51,868 nucleotides of DNA from Candidatus Gastranaerophilales bacterium (GTDB lineage: Bacteria; Cyanobacteriota; Vampirovibrionia; Gastranaerophilales; Gastranaerophilaceae). The position numbers and the translations under genes were made by a program. Position 1 is the stretch's first letter; every line of letters starts with the position of its first letter. Under the pieces are notes generated by a model. That model was not told where the DNA came from and made no database searches. It saw only the letters and a list, made by a program, of their open reading frames with translations. Shown here piece by piece: positions 34,500 to 43,325 of this stretch. Location of the stretch: assembly GCA_944324485.1 (NCBI GenBank), contig CALUWM010000013.1, positions 1 to 51,868 of the forward strand, in the 5' to 3' direction.

Positions 34500-34532
34500 A
34501 AAACCGCTTTTATTTTGTTTAAAAGCGGTTTT
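34500..34532 (-). terminator. ftsZ terminator
   Basis: AAAACCGCTTTT and AAAAGCGGTTTT around a nine-base loop. Its distal edge directly abuts the -10 box of the MnmC-like gene on the same strand, so termination and the next promoter are back to back. Confidence 0.8.
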
Positions 34533-34555
34533 TTAAAGTTCTTTTGTTAGTTTTT

Positions 34556-35761
34556 TTAGAGTCTATTTTTTGGATTTAAAAATTCAGGAATATCTAATGA
34601 TGAACTTGAACTTGGAGCAGGGGATTGTTCTCTTGGCTTGTCTTCCATTGAAGATGGCATTCCGAATGGGAATGATGAAGAGTTGCCGGAAATTCCTGTT
34701 GAATTGAATCCACCAAATAATCCTGCTGCGGAAAGTTTATTATCAGCTGTGCTTGGAGCGCTAATTTCACCATTTTTCATTTCAAAACCTGTTGCAATGA
34801 TTGTGATTTGAATTTCTCCTTGAATTCTATCATCTACGACAGCACCGAATATAACTTCTGCATCATCTGCTACTGCGTCATGGATAACACTTGCCGCTTC
34901 GTTGACTTCAAACAATGTCATATCCGGACCGCCGGTAACATTCATGATGATACCTGTTGCGCCATTTATTGATGTTTCAAGAAGTTTTGAATCAATAGCA
35001 AGTTTAGCTGCTTCAAGAGCTCTGCCTTCGCCTGATGATTTACCGATACCCATCAATGCGCTTCCTGATGATTGCATAATAGTTTTAACATCGGCGAAGT
35101 CAACGTTAATTAAACCGCCCACAAGAATAATATCTGAAATACCTTGTACACCGCATAATAAAACTTCATCAACTACGCTGAAAGCATCTTTAAATGTTGT
35201 TCTTCTTTCAACAACTTCCATTAATTTGTCGTTAGGAATAACAATTAGAGCATCAACATTTTCTTTTAATTTTTCAAGACCAGCTAATGCTTGTGCTAAT
35301 CTTTTTTTACCTTCGAATTTAAAAGGTTTTGTAACGACACCAATTGTTAATGCACCCATTTCTTTAGCAATTTTAGCTACAACAGGAGCAGCACCGGTGC
35401 CTGTACCACCGCCCATACCGGCAGTGACGAAAACCATGTCCGCACTATCAAGTGCAACTGTTATATCTTCTCTTGATTCTTCTGCTGCTTTTTCACCAAC
35501 AGAAGGATTGCCTCCTGCACCAAGTCCGTTTGTTAATTTTGTTCCGAGTTGTACTTTTCTTGGTGCGCTAGACATTTCAAGAACTTGCGCATCAGTGTTC
35601 ATAGCCCAAAATTCAACACCGCTTAATCCAGATGCTATCATTCTGTTGACGGCATTTCCGCCGCCTCCACCAACACCAACTACTTTAATATTGGCATTTG
35701 TAGAAAATCTGGGATATTCCGCAGGTTGTCTGTCATAATTATCTAGTTTGAACTTATCCAC
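34556..35761 (-). CDS. ftsZ: Cell division GTPase FtsZ
   Basis: 401 residues. The tubulin signature GGGTGTG lies at 117-123 and the T7 loop N-V-D-F-A-D near 211. The variable linker (about 335-385) is Ser/Pro-rich. The conserved C-terminal peptide [13 protein letters not shown], which docks FtsA/ZipA-type partners, is intact. It polymerises into the Z ring at midcell. The start is GTG with AGAGGG eight bases upstream. A 304-base AT-rich region before it contains no other gene. Confidence 0.97.
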   Translation of the reverse strand: MDKFKLDNYDRQPAEYPRFSTNANIKVVGVGGGGGNAVNRMIASGLSGVEFWAMNTDAQVLEMSSAPRKVQLGTKLTNGLGAGGNPSVGEKAAEESREDITVALDSADMVFVTAGMGGGTGTGAAPVVAKIAKEMGALTIGVVTKPFKFEGKKRLAQALAGLEKLKENVDALIVIPNDKLMEVVERRTTFKDAFSVVDEVLLCGVQGISDIILVGGLINVDFADVKTIMQSSGSALMGIGKSSGEGRALEAAKLAIDSKLLETSINGATGIIMNVTGGPDMTLFEVNEAASVIHDAVADDAEVIFGAVVDDRIQGEIQITIIATGFEMKNGEISAPSTADNKLSAAGLFGGFNSTGISGNSSSFPFGMPSSMEDKPREQSPAPSSSSSLDIPEFLNPKNRL

Positions 35762-36065
35762 TTATCAGCCCTCTTATTTCAATCTTTTATTTTACTATAT
35801 TTTAAAAATATTTATATGTAAAGAATTTACACTATAAGTATGCTTCAAATTTAACATAAATTCAAATTTGATAAAAAATGTATCCAAATAATAAAATTTG
35901 TTTGATATTTTAAATAAAATTGCTACTACTTTTCAAAATTTAAAAAATGCACTATAATTTTATAAAGTAAACTTTTGTAAATAAAATTATTAGTCAATAA
36001 CATTTTATTTTTTTATTCGACTTTAATAATTCGTGAAACGCGTTATAACAACCAAAGAGGTTAAG
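35762..36065. other. Intergenic region, divergent promoters of ftsZ and a small gene
   Basis: 304 bases of strongly AT-rich DNA. I see no open reading frame with a ribosome binding site and no hairpin of note. It must hold the ftsZ promoter on the minus strand and that of the gene at 36066, but no pair of -35/-10 boxes stands out enough to call. Confidence 0.5.
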
Positions 36066-36380
36066 ATGAATTTTAAAAATTTTAAATTAGTTAGAAAATT
36101 AAAGGATTTAAGCCCCAAGTTAAAATGGCGCATGTTTTCTGAATTTCAAGATTGCAAAATTGCTTCAAGATATATTGATTATCTTATTCCTGAAGATAAA
36201 AAAGATATAAATAAAGATAATGAGAAGCTCGAAAAAATGGTTCGTGACACTTTGATAAAAGAATTTTCTCCAAAAATCAAGGATATGAAGTCTTTTGAAC
36301 TTTTAGTGGATGCAACCGTTCATAATATCAAACAAAAACAGCTAAAAGCAATGGGCGATTGGGAAGAAATAGAATTATAA
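36066..36380 (+). CDS. Small charged helical protein, unknown
   Basis: 104 residues from the ATG at 36066, preceded by AGAGG at a six-base spacing. An in-frame upstream start would lack this site. The product is basic at the N-terminus (KNFKLVRKLKDL) and mostly helical, with no membrane span and one Cys. It stops three bases short of the convergent atpG stop, without a visible terminator between. No family is recognised. Confidence 0.5.
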   Translation: MNFKNFKLVRKLKDLSPKLKWRMFSEFQDCKIASRYIDYLIPEDKKDINKDNEKLEKMVRDTLIKEFSPKIKDMKSFELLVDATVHNIKQKQLKAMGDWEEIEL

Positions 36381-36383
36381 AAA

Positions 36384-37352
36384 CTATTTCAATGCTCCGG
36401 TGCCGGATATTATTTCTGTAATTTCTTGTGTAATTTTACCTTGACGAGCTTTATTATATTCAACAGTTAAAGTTGTAATCATCTCAGCAGCATTATTTGT
36501 AGCTGCACCCATTGCGGTCATTCTTGATGCAAGTTCGCTTGCTTGTGCTTCAAGAAGTGCTTGGAATATAACATTAGTGATAAACATAGGCACGATTTTT
36601 GATAAAACTGCTTTTAAATTTGGTAAAAATTCACTTAAAGGTTCAACATGACCTTCTTGATGGCTTATTTTGAGTTCTTCATCAAGTTCTTTGTTTCTGA
36701 ATTCTTTAATTCTTTCGCTGTCGGTTACAACGGGCAATAATTGCCAGTTTTCAGCTGTATATGTCATCATATTTTTATATCTTGTCGTAACAAGCTCGAT
36801 TGAATCTATTTCGCCTTTAATGTAATCATCTGCTAAATCTGATGCTATCGTATAAGCCGAACTTGAATTTATACCATCAAGTATGTTGATATATGTTTTT
36901 TCTATAATAAAATCCAGTCTGCTTTTTGCATTTTTTATTGCAGGTACTGCTTTTTGTCCGACAAGGTATACTTTTACGTTTTTACCTTCATTTTTGATTT
37001 TTTTGATTAAATTTAGTGTGCATCTTACAACATTGGCACAATAAGCTCCTGCTAAACCTTTATTTGATGAAATTACAACAACTGCTACATTTTTAACTTC
37101 TCTTTGAGTTAAAAGAGCTGAGTAATTGTCTATGCTATGTTCGGTTTTAATTTTTTCACATTTGTCTTTTTGTGTTTGCTTATATGCCCAACAAAACATT
37201 TTGTACAGTTCAAGAGTAAAAGGACGTGAAGCTTTAACTGCATTTTCTGCTTTTTTAACTTTTGCAGCTGCAACCATTTTCATTGCCTTGGTTATTTTTT
37301 GGGTATTTTTTATGCTGTTTATTCTATCTTTTATATTTCTTAAGCTTGCCAT
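36384..37352 (-). CDS. atpG: ATP synthase gamma subunit
   Basis: 322 residues. The N-terminal helix SLRNIKDRINSIKNTQKITKAMKMVAAAKV and the C-terminal helix ELASRMTAMGAATNNAAEM are the two long helices of the rotor shaft. It is longer than the ~287 of E. coli, near the cyanobacterial/plastid size, and has extra charged sequence around residues 215-245. However, no Cys pair is visible there, so the redox switch of plant chloroplasts is absent. Last gene of the atp cluster, separated from atpA by a membrane protein gene. Confidence 0.92.
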   Translation of the reverse strand: MASLRNIKDRINSIKNTQKITKAMKMVAAAKVKKAENAVKASRPFTLELYKMFCWAYKQTQKDKCEKIKTEHSIDNYSALLTQREVKNVAVVVISSNKGLAGAYCANVVRCTLNLIKKIKNEGKNVKVYLVGQKAVPAIKNAKSRLDFIIEKTYINILDGINSSSAYTIASDLADDYIKGEIDSIELVTTRYKNMMTYTAENWQLLPVVTDSERIKEFRNKELDEELKISHQEGHVEPLSEFLPNLKAVLSKIVPMFITNVIFQALLEAQASELASRMTAMGAATNNAAEMITTLTVEYNKARQGKITQEITEIISGTGALK

Positions 37353-37355
37353 AAT

Positions 37356-38015
37356 TTATCCTTTTGCTTCTTGAGAAGTAATTTTAAATGTTTGTCTTAT
37401 AAATTGAGCATTTAAGTCTGCTATTATAAATGTTAAAAACGGTATTAAGAAAATCGGTCCAATAATGGTAATTAATGATAGTCCAATTATTGCTACGCAA
37501 CCAAGCGTGATAAGAAATCTTATTATTAAAAAAGCAACATAGTTAGGAAAATTGTTAATTAATATGTGTTTCATTGCACTAAATTTAAAAAATGAATTAA
37601 ATTTTAAATTTGTAGCATACAATAAGACTGCTAAGTCCAAAAATATAATATATAAAATATAGAGTACTATTGAAATTATTAATATTAAAGGATTTTCACT
37701 TATGTTTTTTGTTGCCAAATTTAAAATTAAACTAATCGGGAAAAATATTGCAGAAATCAAAAGTGAAAATAATACATATTTAATTCCGACACCAAATATC
37801 TTTGAAACATTCCACTCAGGCATAGAAGCATTTGGTTTAAAAATTTTTGAATTAGTTAAAGAAAAAGCGTATCCGCAATAGAATATAGTTACAAATATTG
37901 CACCAATAAAAGGAATGAGTGCTAAAAATGATATTTTAACTAATGACCAATAAACTTTGGAGCAGTTAAAGTCTTTTTTAAAATAAGTCAGTGATTTTTC
38001 TATATCTATATCCAT
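37356..38015 (-). CDS. DUF4013-like membrane protein inserted in the ATP synthase cluster
   Basis: 219 residues with about five to six membrane helices. After the first helix pair it carries the MPEWNVSKIFGVGIKY segment, similar to the L-P-E-W-x-x-x-x-x-L-F-x-x-G-x-K motif of DUF4013 proteins. The function of that family is unknown. It lies nine bases downstream of atpA and three bases upstream of the atpG start, so it is translated from the same message. A role in assembly of the membrane sector is possible but is only inferred from position. It is not similar to AtpI. Confidence 0.6.
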   Translation of the reverse strand: MDIDIEKSLTYFKKDFNCSKVYWSLVKISFLALIPFIGAIFVTIFYCGYAFSLTNSKIFKPNASMPEWNVSKIFGVGIKYVLFSLLISAIFFPISLILNLATKNISENPLILIISIVLYILYIIFLDLAVLLYATNLKFNSFFKFSAMKHILINNFPNYVAFLIIRFLITLGCVAIIGLSLITIIGPIFLIPFLTFIIADLNAQFIRQTFKITSQEAKG

Positions 38016-38024
38016 ATTAACCCT

Positions 38025-39548
38025 TTATACTTTAAAAATGTTTTCTTTGAAGTTTTTAATGTGTTTAGTTAATTCTTCTTTGTCCTTATCTTCAAGTTTT
38101 GCACCTTCATTTAATTTTGTTTCAAGTTCGGAACAATTTGATGAAAAATATTCAAAGAATTGTTTTTTAAATTCTTGAATATCTTTGTTTTCAACGTCGT
38201 TTACATATCCTTCGTTTGCACAATATAAAATTGCAACTTGTTTTGCAACGCTCAATGGGTCGTATTGAGGTTGAATGAGGACTTGAGTTAATTTTTCACC
38301 TTTTAAAAGTTGAGCTTTAGTAGCAGGGTCAAGGTCTGAGGCGAATTGTGCAAATGCTGCAAGTTCTCTGTATTGAGCTAAATCTAGACGTAGTTGACCT
38401 GCAACTTGTTTAATACCTTTTGTTTGAGCTGCACCACCTACACGAGAAACTGATATACCTGCATTAATTGCCGGTCTTTGACCTGCATTAAAAAGGTTTG
38501 ATTCAAGGAATATTTGTCCGTCTGTGATTGAAATAACATTAGTTGGAATGTATGCTGATACGTCTCCTGCTTGAGTTTCAATTATTGGAAGTGCCGTAAG
38601 TGAACCTGCACCTCTTTCATCAGATAATTTACAAGCACGTTCTAATAATCTTGAATGTAAATAGAATACATCTCCGGGGTATGCTTCACGTCCCGGCGGT
38701 CTTTTTAAAAGCAAGCTCATTGCACGATATGCTTGAGCATGTTTAGTTAAGTCATCATATATAATTAAAACATGTTTTCCGTTTTCTAAAAATTCTTCAC
38801 CGATTGCACATCCGGCAAAAGGTGCAATGTATTGAAGCGGTGCAGAATTGTCAGCGGTTGCCGATACTATTATTGAATAGTCCATAGCACCTTTTTCTTC
38901 AAGAGTTTTTGCTAAGTGTGCAACTGTTGAGGTTTTTTGTCCTATTGCAACATAAATACAAATTACATCTTTGCCTTTTTGGTTAATGATTGTATCTATT
39001 GCGATTGCGGTTTTACCTGTTTGACGGTCTCCGATTATTAATTCACGTTGTCCTCTGCCGATTGGGGTTAGTGCGTCTATTGCAGTTAAACCGGTTTGTA
39101 AAGGTTCATGTACTGATTTTCTTTCAATAATACCGGGAGCGATTCTTTCAATAGGTCTTGTTTTATTTGTTTGAATATCTCCTTTGCCGTCAATTGGCAC
39201 ACCGGTAGGATCAATTATTCTTCCGATTAAAGCATCGCCAACCGGAATGGAAGCAATTTTTCCTGTTGATCTTACGGTCATGCCTTCTTTAATTTCTGTA
39301 TAATCTCCGAGTATAACTACTCCGACATTATCTTCTTCAAGATTTAATGTTATACCTAATGTACCCTTGCCGTCATCAAATTCAACTAGTTCTGATGACA
39401 TAACATCGCTTAGTCCGTATATTCTTGAAATTCCGTCTGAAATTTCTATTACGGATCCAACGTTATCTACTTTTAGTTTTTCTTCATAGTTTTCTATTTT
39501 TTGTTTGATGATTGAAGTAATTTCAGAGCTGTTTATTGTTGACGACAT
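38025..39548 (-). CDS. atpA: ATP synthase alpha subunit
   Basis: 507 residues. The P-loop [13 protein letters not shown] (near 169-181), the [14 protein letters not shown] region, and the [11 protein letters not shown] and [24 protein letters not shown] blocks are all typical. The alpha subunit holds the non-catalytic nucleotide sites of F1. AAAGG precedes the ATG. Length is as in other bacteria. The catalytic beta subunit is not in the window. Confidence 0.97.
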   Translation of the reverse strand: MSSTINSSEITSIIKQKIENYEEKLKVDNVGSVIEISDGISRIYGLSDVMSSELVEFDDGKGTLGITLNLEEDNVGVVILGDYTEIKEGMTVRSTGKIASIPVGDALIGRIIDPTGVPIDGKGDIQTNKTRPIERIAPGIIERKSVHEPLQTGLTAIDALTPIGRGQRELIIGDRQTGKTAIAIDTIINQKGKDVICIYVAIGQKTSTVAHLAKTLEEKGAMDYSIIVSATADNSAPLQYIAPFAGCAIGEEFLENGKHVLIIYDDLTKHAQAYRAMSLLLKRPPGREAYPGDVFYLHSRLLERACKLSDERGAGSLTALPIIETQAGDVSAYIPTNVISITDGQIFLESNLFNAGQRPAINAGISVSRVGGAAQTKGIKQVAGQLRLDLAQYRELAAFAQFASDLDPATKAQLLKGEKLTQVLIQPQYDPLSVAKQVAILYCANEGYVNDVENKDIQEFKKQFFEYFSSNCSELETKLNEGAKLEDKDKEELTKHIKNFKENIFKV

Positions 39549-39575
39549 AATATAAGCCTTTCTTTGTGTTTATTA

Positions 39576-40115
39576 TTAATATTTTGTTAAAGTTTCAAAT
39601 TTAGTTTTTAAACTTAAATCTATAACTTTATCTTCGATTTTTATTATAAAACCTCCTAGAATGTCTTGGTTTTTGCTATAATTCAAAACCACATCTTTGT
39701 TAAGCTTTGTTTTTAATTTTTCTTCCAGCATTTTTTTTGATTTTTCATTTATATCAACTGCGCTTATTATTTCTACTTCTTGTTTGTTTTTTATTTTGTC
39801 TGCTTCTTTTTTAAACAGTTCATATATTGTCTTAAAAATTCCGAATCTGTTTTCATCAAGTAGTGTTTTTATAAAATTTAAAGTTAAAATGTTAACCTTA
39901 TCTTGAAGTGCGCTTTTTAGAGTTTCTTTTTTATCTTTTAGCGAAATAACAGGGTGCAAAAAGAATGTTCTTAAATCTTGATTTTCAAAAATTACCTCAT
40001 TTATTGATTTTAAATTTTCAAGAATTTCATCAATGTCCTTATCTGCACTCTGTGCAAGTGCATGAGAATATCTTTTTGCTACTTTAATATTTTTTATGTC
40101 TATATTTTTATTCAA
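39576..40115 (-). CDS. atpH: ATP synthase delta subunit
   Basis: 179 residues. VAKRYSHALAQSA at the N-terminus is the standard OSCP/delta opening, and the C-terminus has DILGGFIIKIEDKVIDLSLKTKFETL. It links the peripheral b/b' stalk to the top of F1. The ATG overlaps the atpF stop by four bases. Confidence 0.93.
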   Translation of the reverse strand: MNKNIDIKNIKVAKRYSHALAQSADKDIDEILENLKSINEVIFENQDLRTFFLHPVISLKDKKETLKSALQDKVNILTLNFIKTLLDENRFGIFKTIYELFKKEADKIKNKQEVEIISAVDINEKSKKMLEEKLKTKLNKDVVLNYSKNQDILGGFIIKIEDKVIDLSLKTKFETLTKY

Positions 40116-40618
40116 GATAAACTTCCTTCAATTTTATCAAGTTCTTCGATTGACTTTTCAATTATTTTTTGATGATTATTTTCATCTAATCTTTTTTGCA
40201 CTTCTTCTTTGGCAATATTTATACTTGCTTTATAGATTTCATTAATAGTAAGCTTTTTGTATTTTTCTTGTTGATTTGAAATTATCTTTTCTATGCTTTT
40301 TATTAATTCATTTTTTTCTAATAAGGTTTTTTGTTCAATTTTTTCTTTAATATTTTGAGCATTACTTTTTGCTTGAGAGATAATTTCTTCTTGTAATTTT
40401 GGTGTATCTTTAACAGATTTCTTAGTTGATTTATATTGACTTATTGCGTCTTGAGCATTGCTTGAGCTTTTTTCAACGGAAAGCTTGATATCATCTGTAA
40501 GTTTTTGAATTAATGCACCAAGATTTGCCTTTTTGAATATCCACACAAGAGTGGATATTACTATAATAAAATTTATTACATTTGTTTTTAAAATACTTTC
40601 AAATAAGCCTGTTTGCAT
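40112..40618 (-). CDS. atpF: ATP synthase subunit b
   Basis: 168 residues. A membrane helix at about 11-29 (NVINFIIVISTLVWIF) and a long charged coiled coil. With the gene just upstream it gives two different b-type subunits, as in cyanobacteria and plastids. Given the a-c-b'-b-delta order, this one corresponds to b. It is separated from b' by four bases. Confidence 0.88.
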   Translation of the reverse strand: MQTGLFESILKTNVINFIIVISTLVWIFKKANLGALIQKLTDDIKLSVEKSSSNAQDAISQYKSTKKSVKDTPKLQEEIISQAKSNAQNIKEKIEQKTLLEKNELIKSIEKIISNQQEKYKKLTINEIYKASINIAKEEVQKRLDENNHQKIIEKSIEELDKIEGSLS

Positions 40619-40622
40619 TTTA

Positions 40623-41099
40623 TTACCCGATATTTAAGTGTTTATTAATTCTTTCTTCTTCTATTTGAACTGTTATGTTATCGTTTAAAACCTTTGAAAC
40701 TATTGAAGAAACAAAAGATGAAATTTCATTTTTTAATTCTTTTTTAGAGTTTTCTTTTGCCGTTTCCAATTCTTCTTTGTTTTTTTCAATTTTTTCTTGA
40801 ATTTCTTTTTTTGTTTCTTTTATGATTTTTATATTTTCGTCATTTGCTTTTTTTGATGTTTCTTTTATGATTTGAGATGCTTCAAGCCTGCTTTCTTTAA
40901 GGGCTTTTTCTTTTTCGTTTATTAATGCGCTTGTTTTTTCTTTTGATTCGGTTTCCATTTTTGTATTTTTTGCATAGAATTTTTCTCTTTCATCAAGAAT
41001 TTTTGTTATTGGATTAAAAAGTATAGTTTTAATGATGAAAAGAAAAATTAAAAAACTTATTACAACAAATATAAATGTTCCGTCAATTTGCATTAACAT
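40623..41099 (-). CDS. ATP synthase subunit b'
   Basis: 158 residues. A membrane helix at about 7-29 (DGTFIFVVISFLIFLFIIKTI), then NPITKILDERE, the conserved turn of b-type subunits, and a Lys/Glu coiled coil. Two Met codons (41099 and 41093) are possible starts. The b' gene is the second stalk subunit expected in a cyanobacterial-type synthase (often also called atpG, which conflicts with gamma, so no symbol is given). Confidence 0.88.
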   Translation of the reverse strand: MLMQIDGTFIFVVISFLIFLFIIKTILFNPITKILDEREKFYAKNTKMETESKEKTSALINEKEKALKESRLEASQIIKETSKKANDENIKIIKETKKEIQEKIEKNKEELETAKENSKKELKNEISSFVSSIVSKVLNDNITVQIEEERINKHLNIG

Positions 41100-41164
41100 T
41101 GTTATTATTTTCTCCGTTTGTTTATTTGTGCAATCAAGCTAATGCCTGATTGCACAAAATAATC

Positions 41165-41398
41165 TTATTTTAAAACAAATCCTATTAAAATTACTACAAG
41201 TAAAGCGTATATTGCACAAGCTTCGATTAGACCTGCACCAATGTAGAAATATTTAGATATTTGACCTTCAACTTCGGGTTGGCGAGCGATAGATTCAATG
41301 ATTGCCTTTGTTGCCAGTCCTAAACCAATACCGGGGCCTACTACGCCAAAGCCTATTGCCAAGCCCATTGCGATAAATTTTAATACTGATAAATCCAT
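41165..41398 (-). CDS. atpE: ATP synthase subunit c
   Basis: 77 residues, two membrane helices joined by the ARQPE polar loop (38-42). The ion-binding carboxylate is Glu59 in LIEACAIYAL. In Na+-coupled c subunits the neighbours are Gln (in GxGQ) and Ser/Thr after the Glu; here they are Leu26 and Ala60-Cys61. This points to H+ as the coupling ion. It forms the rotor ring of Fo. Confidence 0.92.
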   Translation of the reverse strand: MDLSVLKFIAMGLAIGFGVVGPGIGLGLATKAIIESIARQPEVEGQISKYFYIGAGLIEACAIYALLVVILIGFVLK

Positions 41399-41412
41399 AG
41401 TTATTTTCTCCT

Positions 41413-42213
41413 TTAATGCTTACTAACTGCGCCTTGGATATACGCACTTGTCAGAAGCGTAAATACAAGGGCTTGTATAAATGCTACAAATAATTCAAAA
41501 AACATAATGGGTAACGGTAAAAGTGAACCTAGAAATAAACCTATATTATATACCCAGCTTGAAGGTAAAATTCCGCCAAGTGTATTTTGACAAAATGTGT
41601 TTACTGCTTCAGGACTCAACAAGGAAGCTATTAATCCTCCTAAGACCATAATCAGTATTTCTCCGGCTAAAATATTCGCAAAAAGTCGCAATGCCAATGT
41701 TAAAGGTCTTACGATGTCTTCAAGCATGTTAAAAGGTGTCATAAACCAAACCGGTTGAAAATAATGTTTAAAATATCCAATACCTTTTAATCTTATACCT
41801 GAGATTATGTAATAAAAAAGTACAATAATAGCTAATGCCGCTGTTACATTTATATCGTTTGTTGGCGAAGCCAATTCGCCGTGCGATAGGCGAAAAGCTG
41901 GTATAAAATTTAATATTTTCCAAGGAACTTGTCCTATTAAGTTTCCTGTTATTATGAATAAAAACAAAGCTATTAAAATTGGCGTATGTCGTTTTCCTTC
42001 TTCTCCCATACCTTTTGTAAGGGATGAAAATATAGTAACTATATTTTCAAAAATTGCTTGAAGTTTTGAAGGAACAAGCTTTAAATTTCCAACCGCCAGA
42101 AGCGCGAAGAATATTATAATAGCCATGGTTATCCACAGGGTAATTAATGTGTCCATATGAACATTTAATCCCAAAATGTTAACTATCCAGTGTTGTCCTA
42201 TATGAAATTCCAT
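41413..42213 (-). CDS. atpB: ATP synthase subunit a
   Basis: 266 residues, five to six membrane segments. The essential Arg lies in LALRLFANILAGE (near residue 176), and the C-terminal FELFVAFIQALVFTLLTSAYI helix is conserved. It forms the two half-channels next to the c ring. First gene of the cluster; atpI is not seen upstream. Confidence 0.93.
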   Translation of the reverse strand: MEFHIGQHWIVNILGLNVHMDTLITLWITMAIIIFFALLAVGNLKLVPSKLQAIFENIVTIFSSLTKGMGEEGKRHTPILIALFLFIITGNLIGQVPWKILNFIPAFRLSHGELASPTNDINVTAALAIIVLFYYIISGIRLKGIGYFKHYFQPVWFMTPFNMLEDIVRPLTLALRLFANILAGEILIMVLGGLIASLLSPEAVNTFCQNTLGGILPSSWVYNIGLFLGSLLPLPIMFFELFVAFIQALVFTLLTSAYIQGAVSKH

Positions 42214-42280
42214 AGTCTTTCCTAATTTGTTTCCAAAGTTTATATTAACTCAATTTTTAAAATCATATTTAATCTATTTG

Positions 42281-42369
42281 GATGAAATTTCTTGTTATTT
42301 GTCAAATGTGAACTATGCGTTCGTAAAAAAATTTCATCTAAATCTTTAGGTTTAGATAAAAAGAACCAC
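42281..42369. promoter_or_regulatory. Inverted repeats in the divergent atpB/response-regulator region
   Basis: ATGAAATTT (42282-42290) and AAATTTCAT (42339-42347) are inverted arms ~48 bases apart. Directly after, ATCTAAA and TTTAGAT form a small hairpin (42347-42369). They lie upstream of both atpB (minus) and the regulator at 42494 (plus). A binding site or leader hairpin is possible. Confidence 0.3.
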
Positions 42370-42493
42370 AACAAATAGGTTAAATTTCAATCTTGATATT
42401 GATGAATAAACCGCCTAAAAGAAGTATATTCATAGTGTAAGTTACGTAAAATAGATTAAAATTTATAAAAAAATATACTTTTTGGAGGGGGTA

Positions 42494-43207
42494 ATGAGAA
42501 GAACCGTGGATTTTAAAAGAAAGCAAAAGGTTATTGTTGTAGATGACAAATATGAACATGCTTCAGGCGTGCGTGAGTTGGTTAATTTAGAAAACGATTA
42601 TGAGGTTATTGCTAATGCAGGTAATGCAAATGTAGCAATTTCTCTAATTAAAAAATATCAACCGGACATTGTTTTAATGGATATTAATATGCCTGAAATG
42701 GATGGCGTTAACGCAATAGCTGAAATTCAAAAATTAGGAGTTAAAACAAGAATTATTGTATTAACTGCTTATGATGATGCAGATTTGATTTATAGAGCTA
42801 TGAAAGTCGGTGCTTGCGGTTATGTTTTAAAAACGATGGTTTCAGCTCAATTAATTAAAGCTTTGGATGAAGTTTCCATGGGTAAAATTTATCTTCCAAA
42901 TGTTTTATGTTCTAAGTTTTTTGAATATTTCCAAGAATTTGAAAAGAATGGTAATGTTAATAAAGAAGATGATGGGGAAGAAAATTTACTTCATTATTTA
43001 ACAAATAGAGAAGAAGAAGTTTTGTCTTTATTGCTTGAAGGTGCTACATATAAAGATGTTGCCAGAGAATTATTTATATCTGAAACAACAGTTAAAACGC
43101 ATGTAAACAATATTTTCCAAAAACTTCAAGTTAAAGAAAAAACACAAGCTGTACTTTATGCTATTAATAAAGGCTTTAAGCCAAAGGCTAAGAAAATCGC
43201 TGTATAA
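42494..43207 (+). CDS. NarL/FixJ-type response regulator
   Basis: 237 residues from the ATG at 42494, which has GGAGGGGG just before it. A receiver domain (about 12-130) has the phospho-acceptor Asp63 in VLMDINMPEMDG, the acidic pair V-V-D-D, and the Lys in Y-V-L-K-T. The C-terminal LuxR-type HTH is LTNREEEVLSLLLEG with ARELFISETTVKTHVNNIFQKL. It is followed by a histidine kinase and then flagellar rod genes, so control of motility is likely (inference). Confidence 0.9.
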   Translation: MRRTVDFKRKQKVIVVDDKYEHASGVRELVNLENDYEVIANAGNANVAISLIKKYQPDIVLMDINMPEMDGVNAIAEIQKLGVKTRIIVLTAYDDADLIYRAMKVGACGYVLKTMVSAQLIKALDEVSMGKIYLPNVLCSKFFEYFQEFEKNGNVNKEDDGEENLLHYLTNREEEVLSLLLEGATYKDVARELFISETTVKTHVNNIFQKLQVKEKTQAVLYAINKGFKPKAKKIAV

Positions 43208-43233
43208 TTACGGAAAATATTTTCTGATTATTA

Positions 43234-43281
43234 AAATTGCAAACAAGTACGAGCTAAAATGCTTGGACTTGTTTACAATTT
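43234..43281 (+). terminator. Hairpin between the response regulator and kinase genes
   Basis: AAATTGCAAACAAGT and ACTTGTTTACAATTT pair with one mismatch around an 18-base loop. No long T-run follows, so it may attenuate rather than end the transcript. Confidence 0.4.
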
Positions 43282-43325
43282 AATATATCAAGTGATTTAT
43301 TTTGTCCGAAAAAATGGTAAGTTAG

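Noticed and set aside
34902-35738. Long open frame antisense to ftsZ
   Set aside because: It mirrors the codon pattern of ftsZ, has a Pro/Ser/Thr-rich composition typical of shadow frames, and has no ribosome binding site.
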